From assembly GCA_002469915.1 (NCBI GenBank), contig DKOG01000180.1:1-36596 (forward strand): a stretch of DNA of 36,596 nt, read 5' to 3'. The stretch comes from Bacteroidetes bacterium UBA7368. Its GTDB lineage: Bacteria; Bacteroidota; Rhodothermia; Rhodothermales; UBA10348. Made by a program: the position numbers and the translations under genes. Below are positions 1 through 7,877 of this stretch, piece by piece (the stretch's first letter is position 1; each line of letters opens with the position of its first letter). The notes below the pieces were generated by a model. The model was not told the DNA's origin and did not search any database. It saw only the letters and a program-made list of their open reading frames with translations.

Positions 1-1
1 A

Positions 2-460
2 ACCGAGTACAAATACGCTCCTCTCCGCATCTTTGACCTCAAGCCTGGTCTCGACGGAGAGGTGTCTAACATTAGCCAACCTATTTCAGCTTGGACTCCG
101 GCTTGGGACGGCTTAGTTCATAATCACGAGGTCCGCTGGCCCTACGTGTTTGTATCTGGATATCACGATGGACTGCAAGTCTTTTCCTTGATGGATCCTA
201 AGCACCCTCAGACGGTGGGTTATTACGATACCTTCACAGGCCCCCGCAGTGATGGCGGTATGGCTGGTGGCGTCGCAAACGGGGCGTTCGGCATTGATGT
301 GCGCAACGAAGATGGACTTATTGTCATTTCAGACATGACGACGGGCATCTGGACCTTCCGTATGGATGGATTTAGCGGCTGGAGCGGAGAAGACTGGGGC
401 GTACCAAATGTCTCTTCTGCCCAACAATGGGATGAAGAATCACGCGAAGGCACTAACTAG
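2..460 (+). CDS. LVIVD repeat-containing protein, 3' end only
   Basis: The reading frame is open from base 2, so the gene begins upstream of the window and only its last 152 codons are present. The visible protein has the short beta-strand repeats of LVIVD-type (PF08309) secreted proteins: the phrases YVFVSGYHDGLQVFSLMD, GAFGIDVRNEDGLIVISD and TGIWTFRMDGF read as successive propeller-like blades of the form 'seen/known, acts on, in relation to'. Such proteins are extracytoplasmic and their biochemical role is unknown. A GTG at 62 is an internal codon, not a start, because the preceding 20 codons continue the same style of sequence. The gene lies 173 bases upstream of a small secreted protein and then a multicopper oxidase on the same strand, so a role at the cell surface connected with that set is possible but unproven. 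Confidence 0.8.
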   Translation, partial: TEYKYAPLRIFDLKPGLDGEVSNISQPISAWTPAWDGLVHNHEVRWPYVFVSGYHDGLQVFSLMDPKHPQTVGYYDTFTGPRSDGGMAGGVANGAFGIDVRNEDGLIVISDMTTGIWTFRMDGFSGWSGEDWGVPNVSSAQQWDEESREGTN

Positions 461-633
461 CAGGCGGGGTCGCTCCGAGAAGGTCCCATTGAGAGGCTAT
501 GTCGTTCAAAGTCATTCCATTTTCGGGTGATGTGGACTGACTAGTTGAATAATTCCCGAGATCATTACACTCGGACTGAACATCATTCAACGAAGACCGT
601 AAGCCAGCTTTTGGTCCTATTTCTAGATTCGCA

Positions 634-1185
634 ATGCACAGACTACTTCCCTCGCTTCTCGTAGTACTCACCTTATCGGGTTGGAGCTCATTAGAAACCC
701 GATCGGCGTCAGACTCACCGACCTGTTTAATTCCAGTTTCTGGGCCCGAGTATTATGAAATCGACCTAGTCGGAACCCGAAAAGTCCGCGGTGCTCGTAT
801 GGCCAAAGGTATAGGTGAAGTCACGTATGCTTCGTCCCCATTTGGTGTAGCGATTTCAGCCACTGGGACGTACGTCGTTTCACTAAATCTCTCGATGGAA
901 AATGTGACACTAGACGATGGCTCTTCCCTGGTTGCTTGGGTTACCACTCCGCAACTAGATCAAATAAAACCGCTTGGAAGGTTTTCAGAGGAGCTGCGCG
1001 TTGACGGTCAAACCGACTGGAATAAGTTTTTGCTTGTCGTGACCCTCGAACCGGCTTCTGGAGATCTCGGAGATATCTGGTCAGGTCCCATCGTCGCGCG
1101 CGGTATGTCTAGAAGTGGCTTGATGCACACTATGGCTGGACATGGCCCGTTTGAAACCGAACCTTGCGCGGTTTACGGTTACTAA
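634..1185 (+). CDS. Small exported protein of unknown function
   Basis: This 183-residue protein starts with a signal peptide (hydrophobic LLPSLLVVLTL at residues 4-14). I do not recognise the mature part. It is predicted to be mostly beta: alternating hydrophobic strands such as GVAISATGTYVVSLNLSM and KFLLVVTLEP, then a C-terminal stretch rich in His, Met and Gly (SGLMHTMAGHGPFE, residues about 162-175) and a Cys three to eight residues before the end. The His/Met patch could bind copper, which would fit the multicopper oxidase 38 bases downstream on the same strand, but this is inference. There is another Cys at about residue 31, so a disulfide to the terminal Cys is possible. ATG at 634 is the only good start. 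The gene is probably co-transcribed with the oxidase. Confidence 0.65.
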   Translation: MHRLLPSLLVVLTLSGWSSLETRSASDSPTCLIPVSGPEYYEIDLVGTRKVRGARMAKGIGEVTYASSPFGVAISATGTYVVSLNLSMENVTLDDGSSLVAWVTTPQLDQIKPLGRFSEELRVDGQTDWNKFLLVVTLEPASGDLGDIWSGPIVARGMSRSGLMHTMAGHGPFETEPCAVYGY

Positions 1186-1223
1186 TCCAACTTCACACTT
1201 CCACCCTACCCCGATTCAATAGG

Positions 1224-2909
1224 ATGCTGGCAAGATTGTTACTCCTGGTCTTTTTAGCTGTGCCTGCGCTGGCTCAAGACCACGATATGATGGACCATTC
1301 TGGTCACAATATGAATATGAACATGGGAGATAGCCTAGTCTGGCGAATGCCTCCCATGAAGATGACGATGCCCATGATCGCCGGTACGATGGACGATGTC
1401 CCAATCGTGGGTCCCATGCTGCCTGGGTACGGAATGGATTTATCCATGTTTGCTGAAGCCAAGCCTTCCGAGATTTTCGACCTAGCAGATGGAGATACGC
1501 TGCACATGGACGCCTCGCTTGTGCGACGCACCATTGATGGGCAGGAATACATCATGATGGCGTACGGTGGCATGTATCCAGGTCCGCTCATTCGAGCAGA
1601 TCGGGGCTCCAAAGTCATTGTTGAGTTCACCAACAACATCGAAATGCCAACGACCGTGCACTGGCATGGACTTCGCTTGGATAATGAGTTCGATGGCGTT
1701 CCCGGCGTTACGCAGGATCCGGTTCTTACCGGCGAAAGCTTTACCTATGAATTAAAGTTTCCCGATACGGGCATGTACTGGTACCATCCTCACATGCGGG
1801 AAGATGTGCAACAGGATCTTGGATTGTACGGCAACATGCTGGTCGATCCGACGGAAGAGAATTATTACGGCCCCTCCAACCGAGAGGTACCGCTCGTATT
1901 TGATGATATTCTTATTGACTCGAGTGGCCTCATTCCCTTCGGTGATTCGGCCCCAACGCATGCTCTCATGGGTCGCTTTGGGAATGTGCTTATGGTTAAC
2001 GGTATTACCGACTACCACCTGGACGTCGACAAAGGCGAAGTCGTCCGATTTTACCTAACCAACGTCGCCAATACGCGTACGTTTAACCTGGTTTTTGGTG
2101 GTGCCAAAATGAAGGTGGTAGCCGGCGATGTCTCGAAGTATGAACGAGAACAGTTTGTCGAAAGCGTGGTCATTGCACCCGCCGAACGCTATATCGTAGA
2201 CGTTTACTTTGATGAAGAGCGGGAATACGCGATCACGAACTCGATCCAATCCATCGATCACTTTCGTGGCGTATTTGTACCCGAAACGCATCACTTAGGT
2301 ACCATAATGGTAGGCTCTGAGAAGGCTGAGCCCGATTTTGGAAGCCAGTTTGTGAAAGCTCTCGAGTTCGAGGATGTTCAATCCGACATTGCAGATTTCC
2401 GACAGTATTTTGATAAACAGCCTGACCATAATCTCCGATTAACGGTCGAGGTCAATGACCTCCCAAGGTGGATTGTTATGATGATGGAGGTAGACACCTT
2501 ATTCGTTCCTCCGATGGAATGGAATGATGCTATGCCCATGATGAACTGGCTTTCATCGGGCGAACAGGTGGATTGGGTCCTACTAGATGAGGATACCGGA
2601 CGCAAGAGCATGGATATTAACTGGAACTGGAAAGTTGGGGACGTAGTCAAGATTCGGATTTTTAATGACCCAAAATCATTCCACCCCATGAATCATCCAT
2701 TCCACATCCATGGACAGCGCTTCTTAGTTACGGAAATGGACGGCCAAGCCAACCCCAACATGGCCTGGAAGGATACTCAGATCATTCCGGTGGGCTCAAC
2801 CGTGGAGTTGCTCGTAGACGTGACGAACCCTGGGAAGTGGATGGCGCATTGCCATATTGCAGAACACCTGCATGCTGGCATGATGTTATCGTTCACCGTT
2901 GACGAGTAG
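1224..2909 (+). CDS. Exported multicopper oxidase (CueO/laccase-like)
   Basis: This 561-residue periplasmic or secreted oxidase should couple one-electron oxidation of a substrate (Cu(I), phenolics or metals) to reduction of O2 to water. All four copper-ligand motifs are intact: HWHG (H146, H148), HPH (H188, H190), HxxxHxxHxH (H487, H491, H494, H496) and HCHxxxHxxxxM (H542, C543, H544, H548, M553), so both the type 1 and the trinuclear site are present with an axial Met. Residues 1-18 form a signal peptide ending ALAQ. The mature N-terminus is strikingly rich in Met, His and Asp (residues about 20-60), like the copper-sensing methionine segments of copper-tolerance oxidases. I chose ATG 1224; an upstream TTG at 1164 would overlap the previous gene and bury the signal peptide behind 20 residues. 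Cuprous oxidase activity for copper detoxification is the likeliest role; a laccase-type role is the alternative. Confidence 0.93.
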   Translation: MLARLLLLVFLAVPALAQDHDMMDHSGHNMNMNMGDSLVWRMPPMKMTMPMIAGTMDDVPIVGPMLPGYGMDLSMFAEAKPSEIFDLADGDTLHMDASLVRRTIDGQEYIMMAYGGMYPGPLIRADRGSKVIVEFTNNIEMPTTVHWHGLRLDNEFDGVPGVTQDPVLTGESFTYELKFPDTGMYWYHPHMREDVQQDLGLYGNMLVDPTEENYYGPSNREVPLVFDDILIDSSGLIPFGDSAPTHALMGRFGNVLMVNGITDYHLDVDKGEVVRFYLTNVANTRTFNLVFGGAKMKVVAGDVSKYEREQFVESVVIAPAERYIVDVYFDEEREYAITNSIQSIDHFRGVFVPETHHLGTIMVGSEKAEPDFGSQFVKALEFEDVQSDIADFRQYFDKQPDHNLRLTVEVNDLPRWIVMMMEVDTLFVPPMEWNDAMPMMNWLSSGEQVDWVLLDEDTGRKSMDINWNWKVGDVVKIRIFNDPKSFHPMNHPFHIHGQRFLVTEMDGQANPNMAWKDTQIIPVGSTVELLVDVTNPGKWMAHCHIAEHLHAGMMLSFTVDE

Positions 2910-2932
2910 ACGGACGAGAACGAGAAACGGTC

Positions 2933-4348
2933 CTAGTTCTGCTCAGCAAGAGCGGACTCAATGAGCTCGATCATTGCGGTGCCGTTCTGATTTAAGGGAT
3001 CCAATCGCATGGACGTTCGATAATGTCCGAGCGCCTCTTGCAACCGACCGGCATTAAATAGCCCTTCGCCAAACGAGTCGTGCACATTTGCTGAACTAGG
3101 ATAGAGTTCAGCATTGAAAGCAAATACGTCAACAGCTGACTCGAAGATACCCTGTCGCATCAGCCGGTATCCGAGAGAGTTTAGGGCATCCTCGGTATAG
3201 GCTTCTTTGGGGAGATCATCTCGCGAGCTCAAGTACACTTCTCTTGCCCGATCCATCCCTGCAGATAACAACGCGTAATGCATTCGCCGACCCAACTGGT
3301 ATTGCGGGTCGTCATATCGCTCATAATTTAGCCACTTAACGGCTGTTTGTGGACCACCTACGAGTCGTTCAAAGACCTCGTGTAGGGCCAACATTCCATT
3401 CGCGCTATTGCTAAACAGTACAAATCCTCTTGATGCATCTGGGGTGATGTAAGCAAAGGATTTATATCCAGGATTATCACCCCAATGCCAAAGCGCCATG
3501 CCAGACAGGGTAGGCTGAAGCCCCCATCCTAAACCCCAAAAAACTCCATCGCCAGCATCGGCTTGAGCTATACTCATTTCTTTAAAAACCGTTGGCGTCA
3601 ATCCTTCACCACGCTGAACAGCCAGCATAAAGCGGGCATAATCAGAAGCCGTCGTATGTATGCCGAAGGCGCCATTCGCCTCGGTCGAGGTAAATTTATC
3701 CAAGGCAATAGCCATATCGGTGTGTCCTACTGCAATTTTCGATTGGAACGCTGTCTGCCAGACAAAACTGGTAGACGTCATTTCAAACGGCTCGAAGACA
3801 TGAATCTTGCCTAGATCCTCGAGCGTCTTGAGCGTAATCCGCTCAAGGGTGTGCTGTAGAAATACGTAACCTTCACCCGAGTAACTGAACAATTGGCCCG
3901 GCTCGAATAAAACAGGGAGGGTCTCAGCACCATTTCTCCAGTTTGGAAATCCCGCTGTATGATTGAGCACCATGCGGGCTGTGATCTTGAGATATCTCGA
4001 ATCCGAAGCCGCATCCGGATACGCGGCATACTCGGCCAAAGGCTTGTCCAAATCGAGTACGCCCTCTCCAGCTAACTTCAGAGCTATATAGGCTGTTATG
4101 GGTTTCGTGAGCGATTCGGCATCAAATACGGTGGCCTCTGTCACGGGAGGGTTAGTCTCACTACTGCGCGTACCCCCCGAGTACGAATCGCTCACCTCTC
4201 CATTTTCAATGGCCACAATAGACCATCCAGTGATCTCGGCTTCGCGTCGAACATCTTCTAAAGATGAGGTCTGAGCACCTGCGGATGGTGTCAGAACGAC
4301 ACCAACCAGGACCCAAAGAAACAAATAGGCTTTGAAACGTCGTATCAT
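2933..4348 (-). CDS. Exported serine hydrolase, beta-lactamase class C fold with C-terminal TPR
   Basis: This 471-residue protein carries a signal peptide (residues 1-25, ending SAGA) followed by a Beta-lactamase (PF00144) domain of roughly residues 30-340. The nucleophile motif SxxK is seen as S79-L-T-K82, the second-motif tyrosine as Y156-S-G, and the third motif as H288-W-G290. Family members are penicillin-binding-protein-like peptidases, esterases or D-aminopeptidases; true beta-lactamase activity should not be assumed. Residues about 365-465 form tetratricopeptide-type helices, with the typical YPSSANVHDSFGEGLFNAG and ALGHYRTSMRLDPLN blocks, a common C-terminal extension in Bacteroidota. 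The last strand of the YxN motif has Gly instead of Asn, which is frequent in the esterase branches. It is convergent with the multicopper oxidase (23-base gap) and divergent from the next gene. Confidence 0.88.
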   Translation of the reverse strand: MIRRFKAYLFLWVLVGVVLTPSAGAQTSSLEDVRREAEITGWSIVAIENGEVSDSYSGGTRSSETNPPVTEATVFDAESLTKPITAYIALKLAGEGVLDLDKPLAEYAAYPDAASDSRYLKITARMVLNHTAGFPNWRNGAETLPVLFEPGQLFSYSGEGYVFLQHTLERITLKTLEDLGKIHVFEPFEMTSTSFVWQTAFQSKIAVGHTDMAIALDKFTSTEANGAFGIHTTASDYARFMLAVQRGEGLTPTVFKEMSIAQADAGDGVFWGLGWGLQPTLSGMALWHWGDNPGYKSFAYITPDASRGFVLFSNSANGMLALHEVFERLVGGPQTAVKWLNYERYDDPQYQLGRRMHYALLSAGMDRAREVYLSSRDDLPKEAYTEDALNSLGYRLMRQGIFESAVDVFAFNAELYPSSANVHDSFGEGLFNAGRLQEALGHYRTSMRLDPLNQNGTAMIELIESALAEQN

Positions 4349-4440
4349 TCGTAATTCCTCTACTCGGGAGCCTCTTTAAGTATGAAAACGCTTGTGGTTC
4401 CTTGCGGGGTCGTTTTCCCCTTCAAATCCCGATATTTGCG

Positions 4441-5349
4441 ATGTCTCACTCCAGACGACAGTTTCTTTCCCGCTCAGCGATGGTAGCAGCTCTTGCAGTC
4501 CTTCCTGCTCCATTTAAAGCTCTTGCAGCCCGTTCCAGATTCAATTTTACTCCAGTTCGAAGAGGTGTAGGCATCTTTGAAGCACGCGGCGGCACAATTG
4601 GCTGGTTGGTCCGCGACAAAGCGCTCGTTGCAGTCGATTCTCAGTTCCCTGAATCGGCCCAGGCTTGTCTGGATGGACTCACCGAGAAATCAGGACGACG
4701 AATGGATCTCCTGATCAACTCCCATCATCATGGCGATCATACCGCCGGCAACTCCGTGCTGGGTGCTAACGCTCGGCACATCGTCGCACAATCCAACGTC
4801 CCTGTCCTGCAGAAGCGGTTTTATGGTAAATCGGAAAGGGAACAGAAGTACGCAGATATCACTTTCGAAGAAACATGGACCCAAGATCTTGGGGATGAAA
4901 CCATTGCCTTGAACTACTTCGGCCCCGGACACACGGGTGGCGATTCTGTGATTCACTTTCAGAATGCAGATGTCGCGCATATGGGTGACTTAGTCTTCAA
5001 TCACCGGCATGCCTACATCGATTTGCCCGCTGGATGTGATACCCGCAATTGGATGACCGTTTTGGAACGGACCTATGATATGTTCACAGATAACACGGTG
5101 TTCATTTTTGGACATGGTAATCCGACGCACGGCATTCTGGGCACTCGTGATGATGTCCTGGTCATGAGAGACTATTTGGGAGCACTTCGAAAAGCCGTTT
5201 CCGATGGAATTCGAGATGGAAAAAGTAGTGCCGATATTGCAGCCCTTGGTCTCGAAGGATTTGAAAGTCACCGAATCGATGGCTCCACCAAGGGCATTGA
5301 AGGCAATTTGATGGCCGTCTATGAGGAATTAACCGAAGCTGTCGAATAA
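4441..5349 (+). CDS. Tat-exported metallo-beta-lactamase-fold hydrolase
   Basis: The protein has 302 residues from ATG 4441, which places a twin-arginine motif (SRRQFLSRS, residues 4-12) and hydrophobic stretch right at the N-terminus; the longer frame from 4402 would add 13 residues in front and weaken the signal. The zinc-binding motif HxHxDH is present as H95, H97, D99, H100, followed by the GPGHTGGD block near residue 165 and FGHGNPTHG near residue 225, so both metal sites look complete. These features place it among secreted MBL-fold hydrolases, related in layout to subclass B1-like and 'quinoprotein relay' MBL proteins rather than clinical beta-lactamases. The substrate is unknown. It reads divergently from the serine hydrolase and is followed after 39 bases by a lipoprotein on the same strand. 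Confidence 0.88.
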   Translation: MSHSRRQFLSRSAMVAALAVLPAPFKALAARSRFNFTPVRRGVGIFEARGGTIGWLVRDKALVAVDSQFPESAQACLDGLTEKSGRRMDLLINSHHHGDHTAGNSVLGANARHIVAQSNVPVLQKRFYGKSEREQKYADITFEETWTQDLGDETIALNYFGPGHTGGDSVIHFQNADVAHMGDLVFNHRHAYIDLPAGCDTRNWMTVLERTYDMFTDNTVFIFGHGNPTHGILGTRDDVLVMRDYLGALRKAVSDGIRDGKSSADIAALGLEGFESHRIDGSTKGIEGNLMAVYEELTEAVE

Positions 5350-5388
5350 CTTTCCTACCATTACCCAGATAACCCAACTTACCAGACC

Positions 5389-6144
5389 ATGAAAGCATTA
5401 TTGCCCGTTTGCACGGCGCTACTCCTACTCTCTGCCTGTACAAACGCTGAAACGCCAGCCAATGAGGCCGAAATGGCGCAAGAAAGCACGATGGCAGCCC
5501 CTGACGCACTAAACCCATCCACCCCTAATCTCTCTTGGCCAGGAGATTGGCAATTTCAGGCTGACTCACCCTCGGATGAGATGGTTGTTACGGCAGACAC
5601 CAATATTGTTGATCCGGATGTCTATTTCACCAATATGACGCCCGGATGGCACGTCACGATGCGTCAACCAAGGGGGATCTTCTGGCATCCAGGTAGTCGT
5701 GGCGAGGGAGACTATTCCATCTCATCAAACATGTTTCTTTTTGATCCCGGAACGCGAAATGAGGGATACGGTCTATTCCTAGGCGGTAGCAATCTCGCTG
5801 ATGAAAACCAGGAATACCTGTACTTCCTGCTTCGACGATCTGGGCAGTTTCTGATTAAACTCAGGAACGGGGCAGAAACGGCAGAAGTCGTTGGCTGGAC
5901 AGCTCATGAGGCCATCAACGCATGGACGGATGAATCAGAAGGCATGATTGAAAACCTATTCGGCGTGCAGACGGAAGGAGACAATATCTCATTCTCCATC
6001 AATGGACAAACGGTCCATAGCATGGAAAAAGGCGATCTTCCGACCGACGGATTGGTCGGATTTAGAATGAATCATGGCGTAAACGCCCACATTTCATCCT
6101 TCGACGTCACTCCAGCATGGGCGGCCGAAGCAGCCGCTGAGTAA
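5389..6144 (+). CDS. Lipoprotein with ConA-like / DUF1080-like beta-sandwich
   Basis: The product is 251 residues with a lipoprotein signal peptide and lipobox LSAC (Cys at residue 17), so it should be anchored in a membrane after cleavage. After a low-complexity Ala/Glu/Pro linker, the segment from about residue 45 to 245 is a beta-rich domain whose sequence (WHVTMRQPRGIFWHPG, NMFLFDPGTRNEGYGLFLGG, NISFSINGQTVHSM, GLVGFRMNHGVNAHISSFDV) resembles the jelly-roll of concanavalin A-like and DUF1080/3-keto-disaccharide-hydrolase-like proteins. Family members bind or act on carbohydrates, but no catalytic site can be identified here. It is on the same strand as the Tat-exported hydrolase (39-base gap) and probably shares its transcript. 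Its stop codon lies 3 bases from the stop of the convergent M24 peptidase gene, and no terminator separates them. Confidence 0.75.
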   Translation: MKALLPVCTALLLLSACTNAETPANEAEMAQESTMAAPDALNPSTPNLSWPGDWQFQADSPSDEMVVTADTNIVDPDVYFTNMTPGWHVTMRQPRGIFWHPGSRGEGDYSISSNMFLFDPGTRNEGYGLFLGGSNLADENQEYLYFLLRRSGQFLIKLRNGAETAEVVGWTAHEAINAWTDESEGMIENLFGVQTEGDNISFSINGQTVHSMEKGDLPTDGLVGFRMNHGVNAHISSFDVTPAWAAEAAAE

Positions 6145-6147
6145 AAG

Positions 6148-7476
6148 TTATTGCCTCGGAATCAGCAAAAGGCTTTCCTGTCGGGGATCGATGTACCAGA
6201 CTGACTCCCCATCAAAAAGGGCGTCTTCTTCCAGCATGATTCGAACCGTTTTTCCATCCCAAGATGGAATATCAACGGCTGCATTCAATTCGATGGAATG
6301 GGCCGTCATAGGATACAGAGGATAATCTCCACGACCGGGCACGCCACCTTGTTGGTCCCACAATCCAATTGTGGGGCCAGCTGCGTGCCCGTTAAATCCG
6401 ATGGGATGCGTATAAATGGTGGCCTTGATGGCTTCCGATTTGGCCTGATCCAGAGCGCCAAGCAAGATTTCATTGCCGGTTTTACCCGTTGCAAATTGCC
6501 CTGTCAGAATGTCCTGCAGACGGTTACCGATTTTAAAGGCCTTTCTTAAATCTGCCGGAGCTTCGGTTTCTCCTGGCTTCAGCACATAGGCATGCATCTG
6601 GGTATCCGTATTCAAACGAAGATATTGAATACCAAAATCTACGTGAAGCAAATCGCCTGGCCGGATGATGCCAGCATCTTCTCTCGAAGAAAAATCTCCA
6701 TCTCTTTCATCATTGCCGGGACGCTGAATATCTACTGATGGATGAAACCAGGTTATGAGATTCAGATCTCGAATGCGGTCTCGGTACCACCATTCCACAT
6801 CGTCGGTACTCGTAATTCCAGGTTGGATGACCGTTTCCGAAAGTCCTTCTGCTAAAATGCTTCGAGCCAGCCGCACGATCATGGGATAGATTTCCATTTC
6901 GCTTTGCGTTCTGGTCTCCAACCAGCCAACCGCTAAATTTTCGGCGGACACGACTCGTTCGCGAAAACGCGAGTCCAGTGCAGCTAGCATATTTTCTCGT
7001 TCTGAGGCCGTCATTCCGTCGGCTAGCGCAAACGTAGAAGACACGTTAATTCCAATTCGTTCAGGATCTCGTTCAGCCACGATATCTGCCAGCCGGGCCC
7101 ACTGATCCGGCTGCTCCTCAGGGTCCCAAGCACTCGCAAAGGAAGATCCAATATCGTAGCGGGCTACGGCGAGCCGTTCCATACCTGAATCCCCGTTGAA
7201 AAACACCAGTATGGTTCTTCTGCGTGCAGCAATCCATGTTGCAGGGAGCATGGTTCGGATTACAGGATCCTCATTGTACTCCCTAGCTGCAATGATCCAC
7301 ATATCAATGCCTTCGCGGTTCATGAGCGCCGGCACGACCGTGTCTAATCGCTCTTCCAGAAGGCGGTTCACGGTATCCGCTCGCTCCTTCATAGACAAGA
7401 CAACCGGCGCTTGCTGCGCAAGCGCGCTCGACGTCATCAGAAAAACGAGGGCGATCAGTGTGGTAATACGTTTCAT
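6148..7476 (-). CDS. Exported M24 family metallopeptidase (aminopeptidase P-like)
   Basis: This 442-residue protein begins with a signal peptide (residues 1-21, ending ALAQQ) and has the two-part layout of M24B peptidases: an N-terminal creatinase-type domain (about 30-190) and a C-terminal pita-bread domain (about 200-440). The dinuclear metal ligands can be followed in order: D280 (HVDFG), D291 (NTDTQ), a His in HPIGFNGH (357-364), E396 (SIELN) and E416/E417 (MLEED). This predicts removal of an N-terminal residue before proline, or dipeptide cleavage, outside the cytoplasm. Its start codon overlaps the stop of the small gene upstream by 4 bases (ATGA), so translation is probably coupled. 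That gene in turn follows uvrA by 3 bases, giving a three-gene transcript. Confidence 0.9.
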   Translation of the reverse strand: MKRITTLIALVFLMTSSALAQQAPVVLSMKERADTVNRLLEERLDTVVPALMNREGIDMWIIAAREYNEDPVIRTMLPATWIAARRRTILVFFNGDSGMERLAVARYDIGSSFASAWDPEEQPDQWARLADIVAERDPERIGINVSSTFALADGMTASERENMLAALDSRFRERVVSAENLAVGWLETRTQSEMEIYPMIVRLARSILAEGLSETVIQPGITSTDDVEWWYRDRIRDLNLITWFHPSVDIQRPGNDERDGDFSSREDAGIIRPGDLLHVDFGIQYLRLNTDTQMHAYVLKPGETEAPADLRKAFKIGNRLQDILTGQFATGKTGNEILLGALDQAKSEAIKATIYTHPIGFNGHAAGPTIGLWDQQGGVPGRGDYPLYPMTAHSIELNAAVDIPSWDGKTVRIMLEEDALFDGESVWYIDPRQESLLLIPRQ

Positions 7477-7874
7477 GCGATTGAACCAGTTTCAGGGTTG
7501 TCTCCGATCTGGAGGCCATCGGGAATATCATTCCGTTGTGGATTGGGATTGATGAGACCACCAAGCATGGGGGTTTCGAACGCCGAGACAAAGTGAGCAA
7601 TGGTCGAAAACCAAAACTCCTGTTGGAATTCAAACAGGTCGGCATCAAATCCACTCTGCTCACCAGTATGGCCGTTCACTTCAAGATAAAATACGCGGGG
7701 CCAATCAGGATATCGCGCTTGCGCATCTAGAAGGAGATCAAACGCCGATCGGGCTGCCTCTTCAAATGACTCCTCCGCTTCGATTACCTGATAAATCGAT
7801 ACCGTGTTATCGAAATTCATCGCGATGCCGGGAGCATCTGGCTTATTGTATTGGGGTTTAAAGGTATTTTCCAT
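7473..7874 (-). CDS. Conserved-looking small protein between uvrA and an M24 peptidase
   Basis: I do not recognise this 133-residue cytoplasmic protein. It has no signal peptide or membrane segment. The N-terminal half has an alpha/beta look (VSIYQVIEAEESFEEAARSAFDLLLDAQ, then PRVFYLEVNGHTGE), and the centre carries an aromatic cluster (FEFQQEFWFSTIAHFVSAFE) before a Pro/Asn-rich tail. The gene is very likely real: its ATG is 3 bases after the uvrA stop and its TGA overlaps the M24 start by 4 bases, so it is held in frame-independent coupling with both neighbours. The tail could make contact with a partner, but nothing visible ties it to DNA repair. It may simply share the uvrA promoter. Confidence 0.75.
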   Translation of the reverse strand: MENTFKPQYNKPDAPGIAMNFDNTVSIYQVIEAEESFEEAARSAFDLLLDAQARYPDWPRVFYLEVNGHTGEQSGFDADLFEFQQEFWFSTIAHFVSAFETPMLGGLINPNPQRNDIPDGLQIGDNPETGSIA

Positions 7875-7877
7875 GTG

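Noticed and set aside
1164..1223. TTG start for the multicopper oxidase at 1164
   Set aside because: It overlaps the previous gene and places about 20 residues ahead of a complete signal peptide that starts at ATG 1224.
4384..4398. GAAAACGCTT before the Tat MBL gene as a LacI/cre site
   Set aside because: Only one half matches the palindrome, and no second site is near.
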